Shown here in pieces: positions 28,076 through 35,862 of a stretch of DNA of 45,103 bases. Where the stretch lies: assembly GCA_902765725.1 (NCBI GenBank), contig CACXAT010000021.1, forward strand, positions 1 through 45,103, given 5' to 3'. The translations under genes and the position numbers were made by a program. The stretch is from an uncultured Lachnospiraceae bacterium (lineage in GTDB: Bacteria > Bacillota > Clostridia > Lachnospirales > Lachnospiraceae). The notes under the pieces were generated by a model. The model saw only the letters and a list, made by a program, of their open reading frames with translations, did not search any database and had not been told where the DNA came from. Positions within the stretch are counted from its first letter, which is position 1, and every line of letters begins with the position of its first letter.

Positions 28076-29257
28076 TTACCTGCGGCTGTACTTCCGAAGG
28101 ACGGGAAGAAGCTCTCTGAGAGCGTTCAGTGCCATGTCGATCTCTTCCACCGTAGTCAGTTCGCTGAAGCTGAACCGGATCGCGCCCTCCTGCAGATCCT
28201 TCCTCAGATGGATCTCCTGAAGCACGGAGCTGACCGGTATCTTCTTATTTGAAGTGCATGCCGACCCTGAGGATACGTAGATCCCTCTGTCTTCCAGCGC
28301 ATGCAGCAGCACTTCGGAACGAACTCCCTCAAAAGAACAGTTCACGATATGCGGCGCGCACCTGGTCTCGTCCTCGTCCGAATTCAGATGGGTTCCCTCT
28401 ATCTCCTTCAGCCCTGCGATCAGATGTCTCCTGCAGGCAAGCATTCCTTCCACCTTACTCTCGAAGTCCGTGTAGGCTTCCATTGCCGCGACGCCCAGTC
28501 CTGCCGCTCCGGGAACATTGTCCGTGCCGGAGCGCATGCCGCCCTGCTGTCCTCCGCCGAAGATCAGCGGACGGATCCTGGTCTTCTCACGGATATACAG
28601 GAATCCTGCGCCCTTGGGGCCATGGATCTTATGCCCGCTCACAGACAGCATGTCGATCCCCAGCTTCTTCGGGAAGATGCGGAACTTGCCGTAGGCCTGG
28701 ATGGCATCCACATGATACAGGATATGACGGTTATGGGCGCGGTTGTACTCAGCGATGATCCTGCCCACCTCCGGGACCGGCTCCAGTGCCCCGATCTCGT
28801 TATTCACATACATCGTGGAGACCAGGATCGTCTCGTCGCACAGCTCCTTCTTCAGGTCTTCGGGGTCGATGTGACCCAGGGAATCCACCGGAAGATGCGT
28901 GATCCGGAAGCCGGCCTCCTCCAGCATGCTCAGAGGCTGCAGGACGGCGGAGTGTTCCACCGCCGTCGTGATGATATGATTCCCGGCTCTCTTATTGGCC
29001 ATGGCCGCTCCGATCAGGGCCCAGTTGTTGGACTCTGTCCCTCCGGAGGTAAAAAAGATCTCAGCGGGCGTCACACGCAGTGTCGACGCGATGCGCTCCT
29101 TCGCCTGGCGCAGATACTGCTCCGCGTCCACACCCTTCTGATGGCGGGAAGACGGATTGCCGTAGTCTTCGCGCATCGTTTTTTCCATGATCTCTATCAC
29201 AGCCTCCGAGACCGGAGTGGTGGCAGAGTTATCAAGATATGCTTCCATTTGATTCAT
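28076..29257 (-). CDS. Cysteine desulfurase (NifS/NifZ-type)
   Basis: A PLP enzyme that takes sulfur from cysteine and passes it on as a persulfide. The 393 residues show the PLP lysine at about 210 in VSGHKIHGPKGAG, EHSAVLQPLSMLE, and the catalytic Cys at about 334 in SSGSACTSNKK. Adjacent to rhodanese-less thiI, it probably supplies sulfur for s4U, as NifZ does in Bacillus; a wider role in Fe-S assembly cannot be excluded. It begins with TAATG overlap on the rsmE stop, so it is translationally coupled to rsmE. An alternative ATG three codons later is possible. Confidence 0.93.
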   Translation of the reverse strand: MNQMEAYLDNSATTPVSEAVIEIMEKTMREDYGNPSSRHQKGVDAEQYLRQAKERIASTLRVTPAEIFFTSGGTESNNWALIGAAMANKRAGNHIITTAVEHSAVLQPLSMLEEAGFRITHLPVDSLGHIDPEDLKKELCDETILVSTMYVNNEIGALEPVPEVGRIIAEYNRAHNRHILYHVDAIQAYGKFRIFPKKLGIDMLSVSGHKIHGPKGAGFLYIREKTRIRPLIFGGGQQGGMRSGTDNVPGAAGLGVAAMEAYTDFESKVEGMLACRRHLIAGLKEIEGTHLNSDEDETRCAPHIVNCSFEGVRSEVLLHALEDRGIYVSSGSACTSNKKIPVSSVLQEIHLRKDLQEGAIRFSFSELTTVEEIDMALNALRELLPVLRKYSRR

Positions 29258-30018
29258 TACGTTTCATCACTTTCCAGATGCAGCATCAGCATGGCAAGAA
29301 TCGCCATACTTGCCGTATCGGTTCTGAGGATCCGGTGGCCGAGGGTTATGCTGTGCGCGCCTGCCCCCTGCAGCTGCCCGATCTCCTTCTCTTCAAACCC
29401 GCCTTCCGGCCCGATAAAGATCCCGACCTTCTCTCCCGGCCTGACCTCACCGATCACCCTGCGGGTATATTCGATCCCCTGTGCATTCTCATAGGGTACC
29501 AGGATCCTGTCAAGTCCCGACGCCATCTCCAGCGCCCCAGACCAGTTCACCGGCATCCGCACAGCAGGAACAAAGGATCGCTTGGACTGCTTTGCGGCGG
29601 CAAGAGATATCGAATTCCATCGATCCGTCTTTTTTGCCGCCCGCTTCTCATCCAGCTTTACGATCGTTCTGGCCGTGATGACCGGGATGATCTCATGGAC
29701 CCCCAGCTCTACACATTTCTGGATCACGTTCTCAAAACGGTCTCCCTTGGGAAGCGCCTGGAACAGATACAGATCCGCCGGCAGCTCCCTTGCATTCTTC
29801 TGCAGATCGAGAATCCTGGCAAAAACCTCGTCGGATCGAATCTCATCGATCTCGCACAGGTATTCCACCGGATCTCCCTCCTGCCCCGTACACAGGAGGA
29901 TCTGCTCTCCCTTTTTCATGCGCAGCACGTTGCGGATATGATTCACATCATCCCCGATGATGCGGATCATCCCTTCCTGCGTATTGATATTCGAAGGTTC
30001 TGTAAAGAATCGATACAT
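29257..30018 (-). CDS. rsmE: 16S rRNA (uracil1498-N3)-methyltransferase RsmE
   Basis: A SPOUT-fold methyltransferase acting on U1498 of 16S rRNA. The 253 residues begin MYRFFTEPSNI; the N-terminal PUA-like domain has VNHIRNVLRMKKGEQILLC. The C-terminal knot shows GIFIGPEGGFEEKEI and LGHRILRTDTASMAILA. The start at 30018 lies two bases after the prmA stop; the longer frame to 30051 overlaps prmA and lacks family similarity. The gene order prmA-rsmE is conserved in Firmicutes. Confidence 0.96.
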   Translation of the reverse strand: MYRFFTEPSNINTQEGMIRIIGDDVNHIRNVLRMKKGEQILLCTGQEGDPVEYLCEIDEIRSDEVFARILDLQKNARELPADLYLFQALPKGDRFENVIQKCVELGVHEIIPVITARTIVKLDEKRAAKKTDRWNSISLAAAKQSKRSFVPAVRMPVNWSGALEMASGLDRILVPYENAQGIEYTRRVIGEVRPGEKVGIFIGPEGGFEEKEIGQLQGAGAHSITLGHRILRTDTASMAILAMLMLHLESDET

Positions 30019-30020
30019 AA

Positions 30021-30974
30021 TCAGTTCTTTCTGGCCGTCACACTGACCCATTCGCCCTGGTGCGTCACCTCGATCACCTCAAGGCCGGCCCTGAGGCAGG
30101 CATCCGTCACATCCTTTTCCTTAACGTCAAGGATCCCGGAGGTAATATAGACAGCCCCGCTCTTCATATGGTGAACGATCTGCGGAGTCAGTTCCACAAG
30201 CACCGGAGCCAGGATGTTTGCCGTGACGATATCATACTTCTCATATCCGGCAAGGTCCTGCGTCTGCCTGTCATCGATCAGATTGCCGATGATCGCCTGC
30301 ATCCTGTCAGGGGCGATTCCATTTGCCTCAAGATTCTCCCGCACCGCGTCCATCGCGCAGGGATCCAGATCCGTCCCGTACACATGGCCGGCGCCGAACA
30401 TAATCGCCACGATGCCCAGGATGCCGCTGCCGGTCCCGACGTCCAGAACCTCACAGCCCGGGGTCACATATTTCTTCAGCTGGCGCATGCACAGCTGCGT
30501 GGTCTCATGCATGCCGGTCCCGAATGCCGTACCCGGATCTATGTGAAGGATCTTCTTCCCCTCATCCTCCGGCTTCACCTTCTCCCAGGAAGGGATCACC
30601 AGGATATCGTCCACAGTAAACTGGTGAAAATACTGTTTCCAGTTATTGATCCAGTCCGTATCCTCCGTCTCGGATCGCTCGATGGTGCAGGGTCCGATAT
30701 CGGAGAACTGCCTAAGAGAAGCCAGCTCCTCCTCTACTCTGGAGAGTACCGCGTCAACATCCTCATCCTCATCAAGATAGAAGCTCAGATACGCTGTCCC
30801 GTCGTCAGGTCCCGCTGTCAGCGGGATATCCACGAACATCTGCTGAAGATCCTCCGGTGCCAGCGGGACATTGTCCTCGATCTGGGCGCCCTCCACGCCG
30901 GCATCCGCCAGCGCGCAGATAACGATATCCTCCGCCGCTGTTGTTGTCTTAAGCCTGAACTTTGTCCACTTCAT
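30021..30974 (-). CDS. prmA: Ribosomal protein L11 methyltransferase
   Basis: It methylates ribosomal protein L11. The 317 residues begin MKWTKFRLKTTTAAEDIV, the typical N-terminal substrate-binding domain. The SAM-binding motif is CEVLDVGTGSGILGI at about 170-185 and the catalytic region DIVTANILAPVLVELTPQI. AGGGAGGA lies just before the ATG. It is the first gene of the prmA-rsmE-nifS-thiI string; the 68-base gap to galE contains no clear terminator. Confidence 0.96.
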   Translation of the reverse strand: MKWTKFRLKTTTAAEDIVICALADAGVEGAQIEDNVPLAPEDLQQMFVDIPLTAGPDDGTAYLSFYLDEDEDVDAVLSRVEEELASLRQFSDIGPCTIERSETEDTDWINNWKQYFHQFTVDDILVIPSWEKVKPEDEGKKILHIDPGTAFGTGMHETTQLCMRQLKKYVTPGCEVLDVGTGSGILGIVAIMFGAGHVYGTDLDPCAMDAVRENLEANGIAPDRMQAIIGNLIDDRQTQDLAGYEKYDIVTANILAPVLVELTPQIVHHMKSGAVYITSGILDVKEKDVTDACLRAGLEVIEVTHQGEWVSVTARKN

Positions 30975-31042
30975 GAGCGTCCTCCCTGAAAGTCGCTGTT
31001 ATGTATTCTCTCGAATGCGCAAGGACTCGATTGCGCTGTTTC

Positions 31043-32059
31043 TCAGTCTCTGTATCCGTCCGGATTCTTGCTCTGCCAGTTCCAGGAATCACGGCACATC
31101 TCCTCAATGCCGTATTCCGCCTTCCAGCCAAGCTCCTTCATCGCCTTCGTAGGATCACAGTAGCAGGTGCTGATATCGCCGGCGCGGCGCGGTTTGATCG
31201 CATAGGGGACCGGATGGCCGCAGGCCTTTCCGAAGGCCTCCACCACCTGCAGGACAGAGTAGCCGTGTCCTGTTCCGAGATTGTAGACAGACACGCCTTC
31301 CTTGTCTGCCAGCTTGCGGATGGCATTGACGTGGCCCCTGGCAAGATCCACCACATGGATATAGTCACGCACGCCCGTTCCGTCGGGAGTGTCATAGTCA
31401 TCGCCAAATACGCTCAGCTGCTCCAACTTGCCGATTGCGACCTGCGCGATATAGGGAACCAGATTGTTCGGGATCCCCTTCGGATCCTCACCGATCATTC
31501 CGGACTCATGGGCACCGATGGGATTGAAGTAGCGAAGCAGAATCACATTCCACTCCGGATCAGAAGTCTGCACATCTGTCAGGATCTGCTCCAGCATCCA
31601 TTTGGTCCAGCCATAGGGATTGGTGCAGGTACCCTTCGGGCACTCTTCGGTGATCGGCACAAAGGCCGGATCTCCGTACACCGTCGCACTGGAGCTGAAG
31701 ATGATATTCTTGCAGCCGTGCTCTCTCATGCTGCTGATCAGGGTCAGCGTTCCCGTAATATTGTTGGAATAATATTCCACAGGCTTGCGAACCGATTCGC
31801 CTACTGCCTTGAGGCCGGCAAAATGAATCACCGCATCGATCTTCTGTGATTCAAAGATCTTGTCCAGGCAGTCCTTGTCAAGAATATCGCCCTTCACAAA
31901 ATCAAGATCCTTCCCGGTGATCTCCTTCACCCGGTCGATCGCCTTCTCACTGGAATTGTACAGATTATCAATCACCGTCACTTCATATCCGGCATTCAGA
32001 AGCTCCACACATGTATGGCTTCCGATGAAGCCCGCGCCGCCTGTCACAAGAATCCTCAT
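31043..32059 (-). CDS. galE: UDP-glucose 4-epimerase
   Basis: It interconverts UDP-galactose and UDP-glucose. The 338 residues have the NAD-binding GGAGFIGSH (7-15) and the catalytic YxxxK at Tyr149/Lys153 in NPYGWTKWMLE, with Ser/Thr at SSSATVYGD. It follows galK by 35 bases on the same strand. The uridylyltransferase galT that completes the Leloir pathway is not in this window. Confidence 0.97.
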   Translation of the reverse strand: MRILVTGGAGFIGSHTCVELLNAGYEVTVIDNLYNSSEKAIDRVKEITGKDLDFVKGDILDKDCLDKIFESQKIDAVIHFAGLKAVGESVRKPVEYYSNNITGTLTLISSMREHGCKNIIFSSSATVYGDPAFVPITEECPKGTCTNPYGWTKWMLEQILTDVQTSDPEWNVILLRYFNPIGAHESGMIGEDPKGIPNNLVPYIAQVAIGKLEQLSVFGDDYDTPDGTGVRDYIHVVDLARGHVNAIRKLADKEGVSVYNLGTGHGYSVLQVVEAFGKACGHPVPYAIKPRRAGDISTCYCDPTKAMKELGWKAEYGIEEMCRDSWNWQSKNPDGYRD

Positions 32060-32094
32060 GGTCTATCTCCTCCCGTTCTGTATATTGATCTGAC

Positions 32095-33369
32095 TCAGCC
32101 TACTACTGTTCCGCCAACAGAGCGGATATTCAACACATGACAGCTGCCCTTACCCAGGAACTGATCCATCTTCTGAGTGAATTCACCGATCATATGCTCC
32201 GGCACGAACGCCTGGCAGGTCCCTGCGAAGCCGCCGCCGTGTACACGGAACGCACCTTCTTCACCCAGCAGCTTCTCGCACAGTGCCAGCGCGACCGCCA
32301 TCTCCTGGTGCTCCTTCGCACCCGTCGGCACGATATTCTGCAGGTACATCCAGGAGGATCTTCCGGACTTCGACACCAGCTTCAGGAAGGTCTTGATGTC
32401 TCCCGATTCCAGAGCGCTGACCTGCTCAAGCACACGCTCATTGTCCTGATAAAAATGAATACTGCGAAGCACTGCTCTGTCGCCGAACCTGCTGCGAAGC
32501 TCCGGGAGCTGACTGAAGAAATCTTCCTCACTGACCTCACGCAGCACCTTCTTGCCGAAGTATGCCGCCACGCTCTGCTCCTCAACCGTAACCGCCGCAT
32601 ATTCATCGGTCAGGTCCGCATGATCAGCCCAGCAGTTGATGATGCACAGCTTCAGTCCGCTCTTCTCAAAATCAACATCCAGCCTCCGGACGACCGGCGC
32701 GGACGGATCTTCAAAATCAATGGTGATCAGGTTTCCTACAGAGGAAGCCATCTGATCCATCAGACCGGAGGGCTTGCCGAAATACACGTTCTCAGCATAC
32801 TGGCCGATCTGGGCGATCTGGACCGCATCCGCCTTGTCTTCAAAGAACAGATGATTGATGATATTTCCTGTAAGGACTTCGAATGCCGCGGAGGAGCTCA
32901 GTCCGGATCCCGGAAGCACCGAGGACGTCACAACCGCGCTGAACCCGCCGACCTTGCAGCCAAGCTGCATAAACTTCGCCGCCACGCCGCGGATCAGCGC
33001 CGCAGTCGTATTGACCTCCGACTCCTTCACTCCCATGTCATCCAGGCAGATCTCACACATCGGATAGCCCTCGGACAGGATGCGGATCATGTGATCCTCT
33101 GTAACCGAAGCCGCTGCGATCATATCCATATCCACGGAAGCAGCCAGCACACGCCCATGTTCATGATCCGTGTGATTGCCTCCGATCTCCGTACGTCCCG
33201 GTGCGGAGAACAGGGTCACCTCATCCTCTCCCGGGAAGGTCTTCTCGAACAGGTCAAGCAGCTGCGTGTAGCGCGGCGCATTTGCCTCAGCCTTGTCTCC
33301 ATACAGCGGCCTGATCGCCTGTGCAAATTCAGGTGTCAGTACTCTGGCTTTCCATTCATTCAGATTCAT
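32095..33369 (-). CDS. galK: Galactokinase
   Basis: It phosphorylates alpha-D-galactose to galactose 1-phosphate. The 424 residues exceed the common 390 and show the GalK signature GRTEIGGNHTDHEHGRVLAASVD, the GHMP ATP loop VLPGSGLSSSAAFEV, and the C-terminal GAFRVHGGGFAGTCQAFVP. EIGGNH replaces the frequent LIGEH(T)DY form, typical of Clostridia. A GGAGGATGATCTG site lies before the start. The 5' region has a strong CTGCCGGC/GCCGGCAG hairpin (33422-33440) and an inverted repeat (33486-33513). Confidence 0.95.
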   Translation of the reverse strand: MNLNEWKARVLTPEFAQAIRPLYGDKAEANAPRYTQLLDLFEKTFPGEDEVTLFSAPGRTEIGGNHTDHEHGRVLAASVDMDMIAAASVTEDHMIRILSEGYPMCEICLDDMGVKESEVNTTAALIRGVAAKFMQLGCKVGGFSAVVTSSVLPGSGLSSSAAFEVLTGNIINHLFFEDKADAVQIAQIGQYAENVYFGKPSGLMDQMASSVGNLITIDFEDPSAPVVRRLDVDFEKSGLKLCIINCWADHADLTDEYAAVTVEEQSVAAYFGKKVLREVSEEDFFSQLPELRSRFGDRAVLRSIHFYQDNERVLEQVSALESGDIKTFLKLVSKSGRSSWMYLQNIVPTGAKEHQEMAVALALCEKLLGEEGAFRVHGGGFAGTCQAFVPEHMIGEFTQKMDQFLGKGSCHVLNIRSVGGTVVG

Positions 33370-33421
33370 CAGATCATCCTCCAGTTTCAGTTCATTTTAT
33401 ATGCTTTTATAATCAGCTTCG

Positions 33422-33440
33422 CTGCCGGCCGCGCCGGCAG
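33422..33440 (-). other. Hairpin in the galK leader
   Basis: CTGCCGGC and GCCGGCAG form an 8-bp GC-rich stem closed by a 3-base loop, about 55 bases upstream of galK. No T-run follows, so it is more likely a leader structure than a terminator. Confidence 0.6.
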
Positions 33441-33485
33441 ATATTACTCTGCTGTTTAATGTACCGTATTTTCCAAATTACGTAT

Positions 33486-33513
33486 AGTGCGAATCGACCA
33501 CTTTCATCGCACT
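33486..33513. promoter_or_regulatory. Inverted repeat upstream of galK
   Basis: AGTGCGA (33486-33492) and TCGCACT (33507-33513) are perfect inverted arms separated by 14 bases, a layout typical of a dimeric repressor operator. It lies about 120-145 bases upstream of the galK start; role inferred. Confidence 0.4.
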
Positions 33514-33532
33514 TTTGTGCAGCTCTGTGAGG

Positions 33533-33563
33533 TAAAAAAAAGAGCCGTTCCCTCGAACGGCTC
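33533..33563 (-). terminator. Terminator after tRNA-Val
   Basis: GAGCCGTTC / GAACGGCTC, a 9-bp stem with a 4-nt loop, is followed on the minus strand by eight T residues, 9 bases after the tRNA-Val 3' end. Confidence 0.92.
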
Positions 33564-33571
33564 CTTCGCTA

Positions 33572-33646
33572 TGGAACGGATGGGGCTCGAACCCATGACC
33601 TCCCGCGTGTGAGGCGGACGCTCATCCCAGCTGAGCTACCATTCCA
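33572..33646 (-). tRNA. tRNA-Val (anticodon CAC)
   Basis: A complete 75-base cloverleaf on the minus strand. The acceptor TGGAATG pairs with CGTTCCA (one T-G pair), the D-arm is AGCTCAGCTGGGATGAGC, the anticodon loop CTCACAC gives CAC, and the T-arm is GGGTTCGAGCCCC. CCA is partly encoded as the acceptor end only. CAC reads the GUG codon. Confidence 0.9.
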
Positions 33647-33651
33647 AACTC

Positions 33652-33685
33652 AAAATAAAAACCCGCCATCGCCTCGATGACGGGT
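33652..33685 (-). terminator. Terminator between tRNA-Glu and tRNA-Val
   Basis: ACCCG / CGGGT and CATCG / CGATG, separated by one C-A mismatch and closed by a 3-base loop, are followed on the minus strand by TTTTTATTTT. It lies three bases after the end of tRNA-Glu and six bases before the start of tRNA-Val. Confidence 0.8.
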
Positions 33686-33687
33686 AG

Positions 33688-33759
33688 TAGTTCCTAGGAG
33701 AATCGAACTCCTGTTTTCGCCGTGAGAGGGCGACGTCTTAACCGCTTGACCAAGGAACC
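33688..33759 (-). tRNA. tRNA-Glu (anticodon CTC)
   Basis: A complete 72-base cloverleaf on the minus strand. The acceptor GGTTCCT pairs with AGGAACT (the first pair is G-T), the anticodon loop is CTCTCAC giving CTC, and the T-arm is GGAGTTCGATTCTCC. A second tRNA-Glu (TTC) is in the cluster at the right end. CTC reads GAG only. Confidence 0.9.
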
Positions 33760-33781
33760 ACGTATTCGGTGAAGCCTCATT

Positions 33782-33810
33782 AATATAACACGGGTATCCG
33801 GATAAATCAA
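33782..33810 (-). promoter_or_regulatory. tRNA-Glu promoter
   Basis: On the minus strand TTGATT (33805-33810), 17 bases, TATATT (33782-33787). The predicted start near 33775 leaves about 16 bases of leader before the tRNA. Confidence 0.8.
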
Positions 33811-33900
33811 GTACCTTTTTTAAAATTCCTTAAAATTTTTCCGCCATATTATATATGCTCATTTTTTCTGATATTTACGCACTTTCATCTAGTTGCTTTC

Positions 33901-33929
33901 TTGATTAAACGACCTGCAACTGCTAAAAT
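33901..33929 (+). promoter_or_regulatory. Transketolase promoter
   Basis: TTGATT (33901-33906), 17 bases, TAAAAT (33924-33929). The predicted start near 33936 gives a leader of about 65 bases to the first transketolase gene. Confidence 0.75.
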
Positions 33930-34000
33930 CTACTAGGAATATGTGTGTCTGACCGCACGCAGCAACTTATCGTTTTTCATCTGATGTGTAAGGAGAATGT

Positions 34001-34840
34001 ATGCTTACTGAAGAGAAAAGAAAACTGGAGCTTGAAGCTGCCAACATCAGAAAAACCGCTCTTGAGACGATCCATACAGCCGGATCGGGTCATATCGGCG
34101 GTTCATTCTCAATGGCTGAGATCGTCACTGTCCTGTATTTTAAGGCCATGAACATCGATCCCGCAGATCCGGAAAAACGCGACCGCGATCGTCTGGTTCT
34201 GTCCAAGGGACACTGCTCACCTGTCATGTACACAACGCTTGCCAGAAGAGGCTTCTTCCCGGTCGAGCATCTGAAGACGTTCCGCAAGATCGACAGCGAC
34301 CTCTCCGGTCATGTCGAGATCCACGTACCGGGCGTTGACATGTCCGGCGGATCGCTCGGGCAGGGACTGTCCGTTGCCCTTGGAATGGCCATGTACGGTA
34401 AGTGCAATAACCTGAACAACTACGTCTACGCAATCATGGGAGACGGTGAGATTCAGGAAGGTCAGATCTGGGAAGCTGCCATGGCAGCCGGCTTCTACAA
34501 GGTCAATAATCTGATCGGATTCGTTGATTACAACAAGATCCAGCTGGACGGACGTCTGACCGAGGTCATGGATCCCAGCCCGATCGATGAGAAATTCCGC
34601 GCGTTCGGATGGAATGTGATCAGCTGCAACGGACAGGATGTGGAAGAAGTCGCCAATGCGATCGAAGAAGCAAAGAAGTCTGAAGACAAACCCACTATGA
34701 TCATCGCTCATACGACAAAGGGCGCAGGCGTTTCCGTATTTGAGGATACTGCCCACTTCCACGGCAGCCAGCCGACTCCGGAGGAGTACGAGATTGCTAT
34801 TAAGGAACTCGATGACAAGATTGCTTCACTGGAGGTGTAA
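34001..34840 (+). CDS. Transketolase, N-terminal subunit
   Basis: The thiamine-diphosphate binding half of a two-gene transketolase, which moves two-carbon units between sugar phosphates in the pentose phosphate pathway. The 279 residues show SGHIGGSFSMAEIVTVLY, LSKGHCSPVMYTTLA, the HVEIHVPGVDMSGGSLGQGL loop and the TPP motif GDGEIQEGQIWEA...NKIQLDG. An AGGAG site lies 7 bases before the ATG. It is followed after two bases by the C-terminal subunit. Split transketolases are widespread in Clostridia. Similar pairs also act on other ketose phosphates (for example in apiose breakdown), so the substrate is not certain. Confidence 0.95.
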   Translation: MLTEEKRKLELEAANIRKTALETIHTAGSGHIGGSFSMAEIVTVLYFKAMNIDPADPEKRDRDRLVLSKGHCSPVMYTTLARRGFFPVEHLKTFRKIDSDLSGHVEIHVPGVDMSGGSLGQGLSVALGMAMYGKCNNLNNYVYAIMGDGEIQEGQIWEAAMAAGFYKVNNLIGFVDYNKIQLDGRLTEVMDPSPIDEKFRAFGWNVISCNGQDVEEVANAIEEAKKSEDKPTMIIAHTTKGAGVSVFEDTAHFHGSQPTPEEYEIAIKELDDKIASLEV

Positions 34841-34842
34841 GA

Positions 34843-35784
34843 ATGGGCGAAAATATTTCTACTCGTGCCGCATACGGACATGCGCTTGCCGAATTCGGAG
34901 GCCGTGACGACATATATGTATTTGACTCAGATCTCAAGTCCTGCACTATGACCCAGTATTTTGCCGAGAAGTACCCGGAGCGTTTCTTCAATATCGGTAT
35001 CGCAGAGGCAAACATGGTTGATATCGGTGCCGGATTCGCCACCTGCGGAGCCACTTCTCTGGTTCATACCTTCGCGATCTTTGCTGCAGGCCGTGTCTAT
35101 GACCAGGTCCGCAACGACGTCTGCTATCCCGGACTGAATGTCAAGGTCGTAGGAAGCCACGCAGGCCTGACCGTCGGTGAAGACGGAGCGACTCACCAGG
35201 CGCTGGAAGACATCAGCCTGATGCGCACGATCCCCGGCATGACCGTGATCGTACCCTGTGATGACAACGAGACCCGCCTTGCGACCAGAGCCATGCTGGA
35301 CTTCAAAGGCCCGTGCTACTTCCGTACCGGCCGTCCGGCAGTCGAGTCTGTCACCGACAGCATCCCCGGATACTCCTTCGAGATCGGCAAGGGCTGCCAG
35401 CTTCGCGACGGCTCCGATGTCACTCTGATTGCCTGCGGACTGATGGTCCAGGAGACCCTGAAGGCAGCTGATCTTCTGGCTGCGGAAGGAATCTCCGCAA
35501 GAGTGATCGATATGGCTACCATCAAGCCGATCGACCGTGAGATCATCGTAAAGGCCGCAAAGGAAACCGGCGCGATCGTAACCGCTGAAGAGCACAACAT
35601 CATCGGCGGACTTGGAAGCGCCGTTGCGGAAGTTCTTACGGATGAGGCACTGGTACCGCTCCAGAGAGTCGGCGTCAATGACTGCTTCGGTCATTCCGGC
35701 CATCCGAAGGAACTGCTCGAGCATTACGGTCTCTCCCCGGAGAACATCGCAGCGAACGCGAAGAAAGCGATCAGCCGCAAATAA
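34843..35784 (+). CDS. Transketolase, C-terminal subunit
   Basis: The pyrimidine-binding and C-terminal domains of the two-gene transketolase, 313 residues. It carries the TPP-activating Glu in RFFNIGIAEANMVDIGAGFA, the substrate loop GSHAGLTVGEDGATHQALEDI, and the C-terminal domain EEHNIIGGLGSAVAEVL. The ATG is two bases after the stop of the first subunit, with GGAGG overlapping its 3' end, so the two are translated together. A hairpin at 35827-35853 ends the transcript. Confidence 0.95.
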   Translation: MGENISTRAAYGHALAEFGGRDDIYVFDSDLKSCTMTQYFAEKYPERFFNIGIAEANMVDIGAGFATCGATSLVHTFAIFAAGRVYDQVRNDVCYPGLNVKVVGSHAGLTVGEDGATHQALEDISLMRTIPGMTVIVPCDDNETRLATRAMLDFKGPCYFRTGRPAVESVTDSIPGYSFEIGKGCQLRDGSDVTLIACGLMVQETLKAADLLAAEGISARVIDMATIKPIDREIIVKAAKETGAIVTAEEHNIIGGLGSAVAEVLTDEALVPLQRVGVNDCFGHSGHPKELLEHYGLSPENIAANAKKAISRK

Positions 35785-35826
35785 TCCGGCCGCTGACCGG
35801 CACTGTTAATACTCACAAATGATTCA

Positions 35827-35860
35827 GGGCTGCCATCCATACGATGGCAGCCCTGTTTAA
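35827..35860. terminator. Terminator between convergent transketolase and FGGY kinase genes
   Basis: GGGCTGCCATC / GATGGCAGCCC, an 11-bp stem with a 5-nt loop. The plus-strand tail is TGTTTAAAAT. It is placed between two convergent genes, and the minus side is less T-rich, so it mainly serves the transketolase genes. Confidence 0.75.
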
Positions 35861-35862
35861 AA

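Noticed and set aside
34001..35784. Frameshifted single transketolase
   Set aside because: Each half has its own start, ribosome binding site and domain boundary, as in known two-subunit transketolases.
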